This document shows positions 14,401 to 15,072 of a DNA stretch of 15,072 bases, piece by piece. The notes beneath the pieces are model-generated. The model saw only the letters and a program-made list of their open reading frames with translations, had not been told where the DNA came from and ran no database searches. A program made the translations under genes and the position numbers. Origin of the DNA: Clostridia bacterium (GTDB taxonomy: Bacteria; Bacillota_A; Clostridia; Christensenellales; Aristaeellaceae); NCBI GenBank assembly GCA_017397695.1, contig JAFQIF010000129.1, positions 1 through 15,072 on the forward strand, in the 5' to 3' direction. How positions within the stretch are numbered: position 1 is the first letter of the stretch; each line of letters opens with the position of its first letter.

Positions 14401-14414
14401 CCCTGTGCACAGGG
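14401..14414. promoter_or_regulatory. Perfect 14-base palindrome in the pfkA leader
   Basis: CCCTGTGCACAGGG is its own reverse complement and lies between the pfkA promoter and its ribosome binding site. It could be a repressor site just downstream of the transcription start or a five-pair RNA hairpin with a TGCA loop. No regulator is assigned. Confidence 0.4.
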
Positions 14415-14438
14415 TGATTTCGAAATATGATTGATAAT

Positions 14439-14467
14439 ATTTTACCACCAAAGCATGCGTCTTACAA
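14439..14467 (-). promoter_or_regulatory. Promoter for pfkA
   Basis: On the minus strand TTGTAA (14462-14467) and TAAAAT (14439-14444) are 17 bases apart, about 63 bases before the pfkA ATG. An AACAGGC/GCCTGTT hairpin (14473-14494) followed by T residues on the minus strand lies just upstream. It might insulate the promoter from antisense reading out of the uxaB side. Confidence 0.55.
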
Positions 14468-14564
14468 GCAAAAACAGGCTGTTTTCCGCCTGTTCCGCCA
14501 TTTCTCGATGGTCGGATGTTTTATTCATCCCTGACAAAACAGAAGCGTTGCTTTTGCCCAAACC

Positions 14565-14593
14565 TTGACGCGGAACCATGACGGTGTTATACT
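14565..14593 (+). promoter_or_regulatory. Promoter for the uxaB-like gene
   Basis: TTGACG (14565-14570) and TATACT (14588-14593) are separated by 17 bases. The predicted start near 14600 coincides with an inverted repeat, TTTATA (14595-14600) and TATAAA (14609-14614), placed like an operator. The leader is about 115 bases and can close a CATCCG/CGGATG stem (14631-14636 with 14677-14682). Confidence 0.75.
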
Positions 14594-14714
14594 GTTTATA
14601 CCATTCGATATAAAGATGGATACGACTGCACATCCGCCTACGGAAAGCGATCCGGCAGGGCGGGTTTCGGCGTGTCCGGATGCGACAACGACATATATTT
14701 GGGAGGTTTTTCAC

Positions 14715-15072
14715 ATGGTTCAGATCAATGCGGCAACTCTTCCTTCTTTAAATACGGCGCGCGGCGTTGCGCCCAAGACTGAGCGCGTGATCCAGTTTGG
14801 CGAGGGCGGCTTCCTGCGCGCTTTCTGCGACTGGATGATCGACAAGGCCAACGAGGCTGCCGGCATGGACGCCGGCGTGGTCATCGTGCAGCCCATTGAG
14901 CGCGGCATGATCGGCATGCTCAACGAACAGGATGGCCTGTATACCCAGATTCTGCGCGGCCAGGTCGACGGCCAGGCCATGAAGGATACCCGCATTATCC
15001 AGTGCGTGAAGCGCGGCATCTCTCCCTACGAGGATTTTGAGGGCTATCTGGCGCTGGCGCACAACAAGGACA
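14715..15072 (+). CDS. uxaB: Tagaturonate reductase-like, N-terminal part
   Basis: Only the first 119 residues are inside the window; the gene runs off the right edge. It belongs to the mannitol dehydrogenase/hexuronate reductase family. 'RVIQFGEGGFLRAFCDWM' (24-41) is the N-terminal NAD-binding segment. 'VVIVQPIE' (55-62), 'LNEQDGLYT' (69-77) and 'RGISPYEDFEGYLALA' (100-115) match UxaB, which reduces tagaturonate to altronate in galacturonate breakdown, better than fructuronate reductase UxuB. GGGAGG lies eight bases before the ATG. A strong promoter with a long leader suggests regulated expression. Distinguishing UxaB from close relatives would need the missing C-terminal part. Confidence 0.83.
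   Translation, partial: MVQINAATLPSLNTARGVAPKTERVIQFGEGGFLRAFCDWMIDKANEAAGMDAGVVIVQPIERGMIGMLNEQDGLYTQILRGQVDGQAMKDTRIIQCVKRGISPYEDFEGYLALAHNKD

Noticed and set aside
13183..14430. 415-residue plus-strand open frame opposite pfkA
   Set aside because: It is a shadow of pfkA that also crosses the tRNA promoter; its composition is unlike a real protein.
14473..14494. Intrinsic terminator on the minus strand upstream of pfkA
   Set aside because: The seven-pair stem with a short T run would end a transcript from the minus strand of uxaB, where no gene is seen. It is mentioned only as a possible insulator.
14616..14629. cre-like TGGATACGACTGCA in the uxaB leader
   Set aside because: It mismatches the CcpA consensus at four fixed positions, including both inner A/T positions.

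Overview
The window reads as a chromosome segment of a moderately GC-rich Bacillota bacterium, most likely a gut-type clostridial lineage. The grounds are strong AGGAGG-type ribosome binding sites, sigma-A promoters with 17-18 base spacers, Gram-positive style nagB and PTS genes, an NhaC-family antiporter and a tRNA with encoded CCA. No phage, insertion sequence, CRISPR array or integrase is visible. The species cannot be named from this sequence alone.

Left part (1-7425). A two-module FtsX/MacB-type ABC permease runs leftward from its own promoter. Divergent from it is a rightward sugar cluster: nagB (glucosamine-6-phosphate deaminase), ptsH (HPr) and ptsI (Enzyme I). It starts at a TTGACT-18-TATACT promoter and ends at a clear intrinsic terminator. 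A separately promoted NhaC-family Na+/H+ antiporter follows and ends at a hairpin that can serve both strands.

Middle (7429-12513). A leftward operon has the order moxR (AAA+ ATPase), DUF58 protein, multi-spanning membrane protein with a DUF4129-like tail, and a GH127-type beta-L-arabinofuranosidase. The first three genes are joined by ATGA overlaps and the fourth begins 26 bases later. This is the known MoxR/DUF58/TgpA-type arrangement, but the membrane protein has no transglutaminase core.

The 600 bases from 12514 to 13113 hold the least explained DNA: an excellent promoter, a foldable leader of about 110 nt, a 29-residue hydrophobic ORF with a near-perfect Shine-Dalgarno, a hairpin and a strong bidirectional terminator.

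Right part (13114-15072). tRNA-Arg(CCT) and a PfkA-type 6-phosphofructokinase run leftward. The tRNA promoter is framed by a 17-base inverted repeat, one arm of which is exactly the -35/-10 spacer. A rightward tagaturonate reductase-like gene (uxaB) is cut by the window edge.

Together the sugar genes point to PTS uptake, amino-sugar entry into glycolysis, glycolytic commitment (pfkA), hexuronate use (uxaB) and arabinoside cleavage (GH127). The HPr has lysine where the regulatory Ser46 normally sits, so classical HPr-Ser46 catabolite control probably does not pass through this protein.
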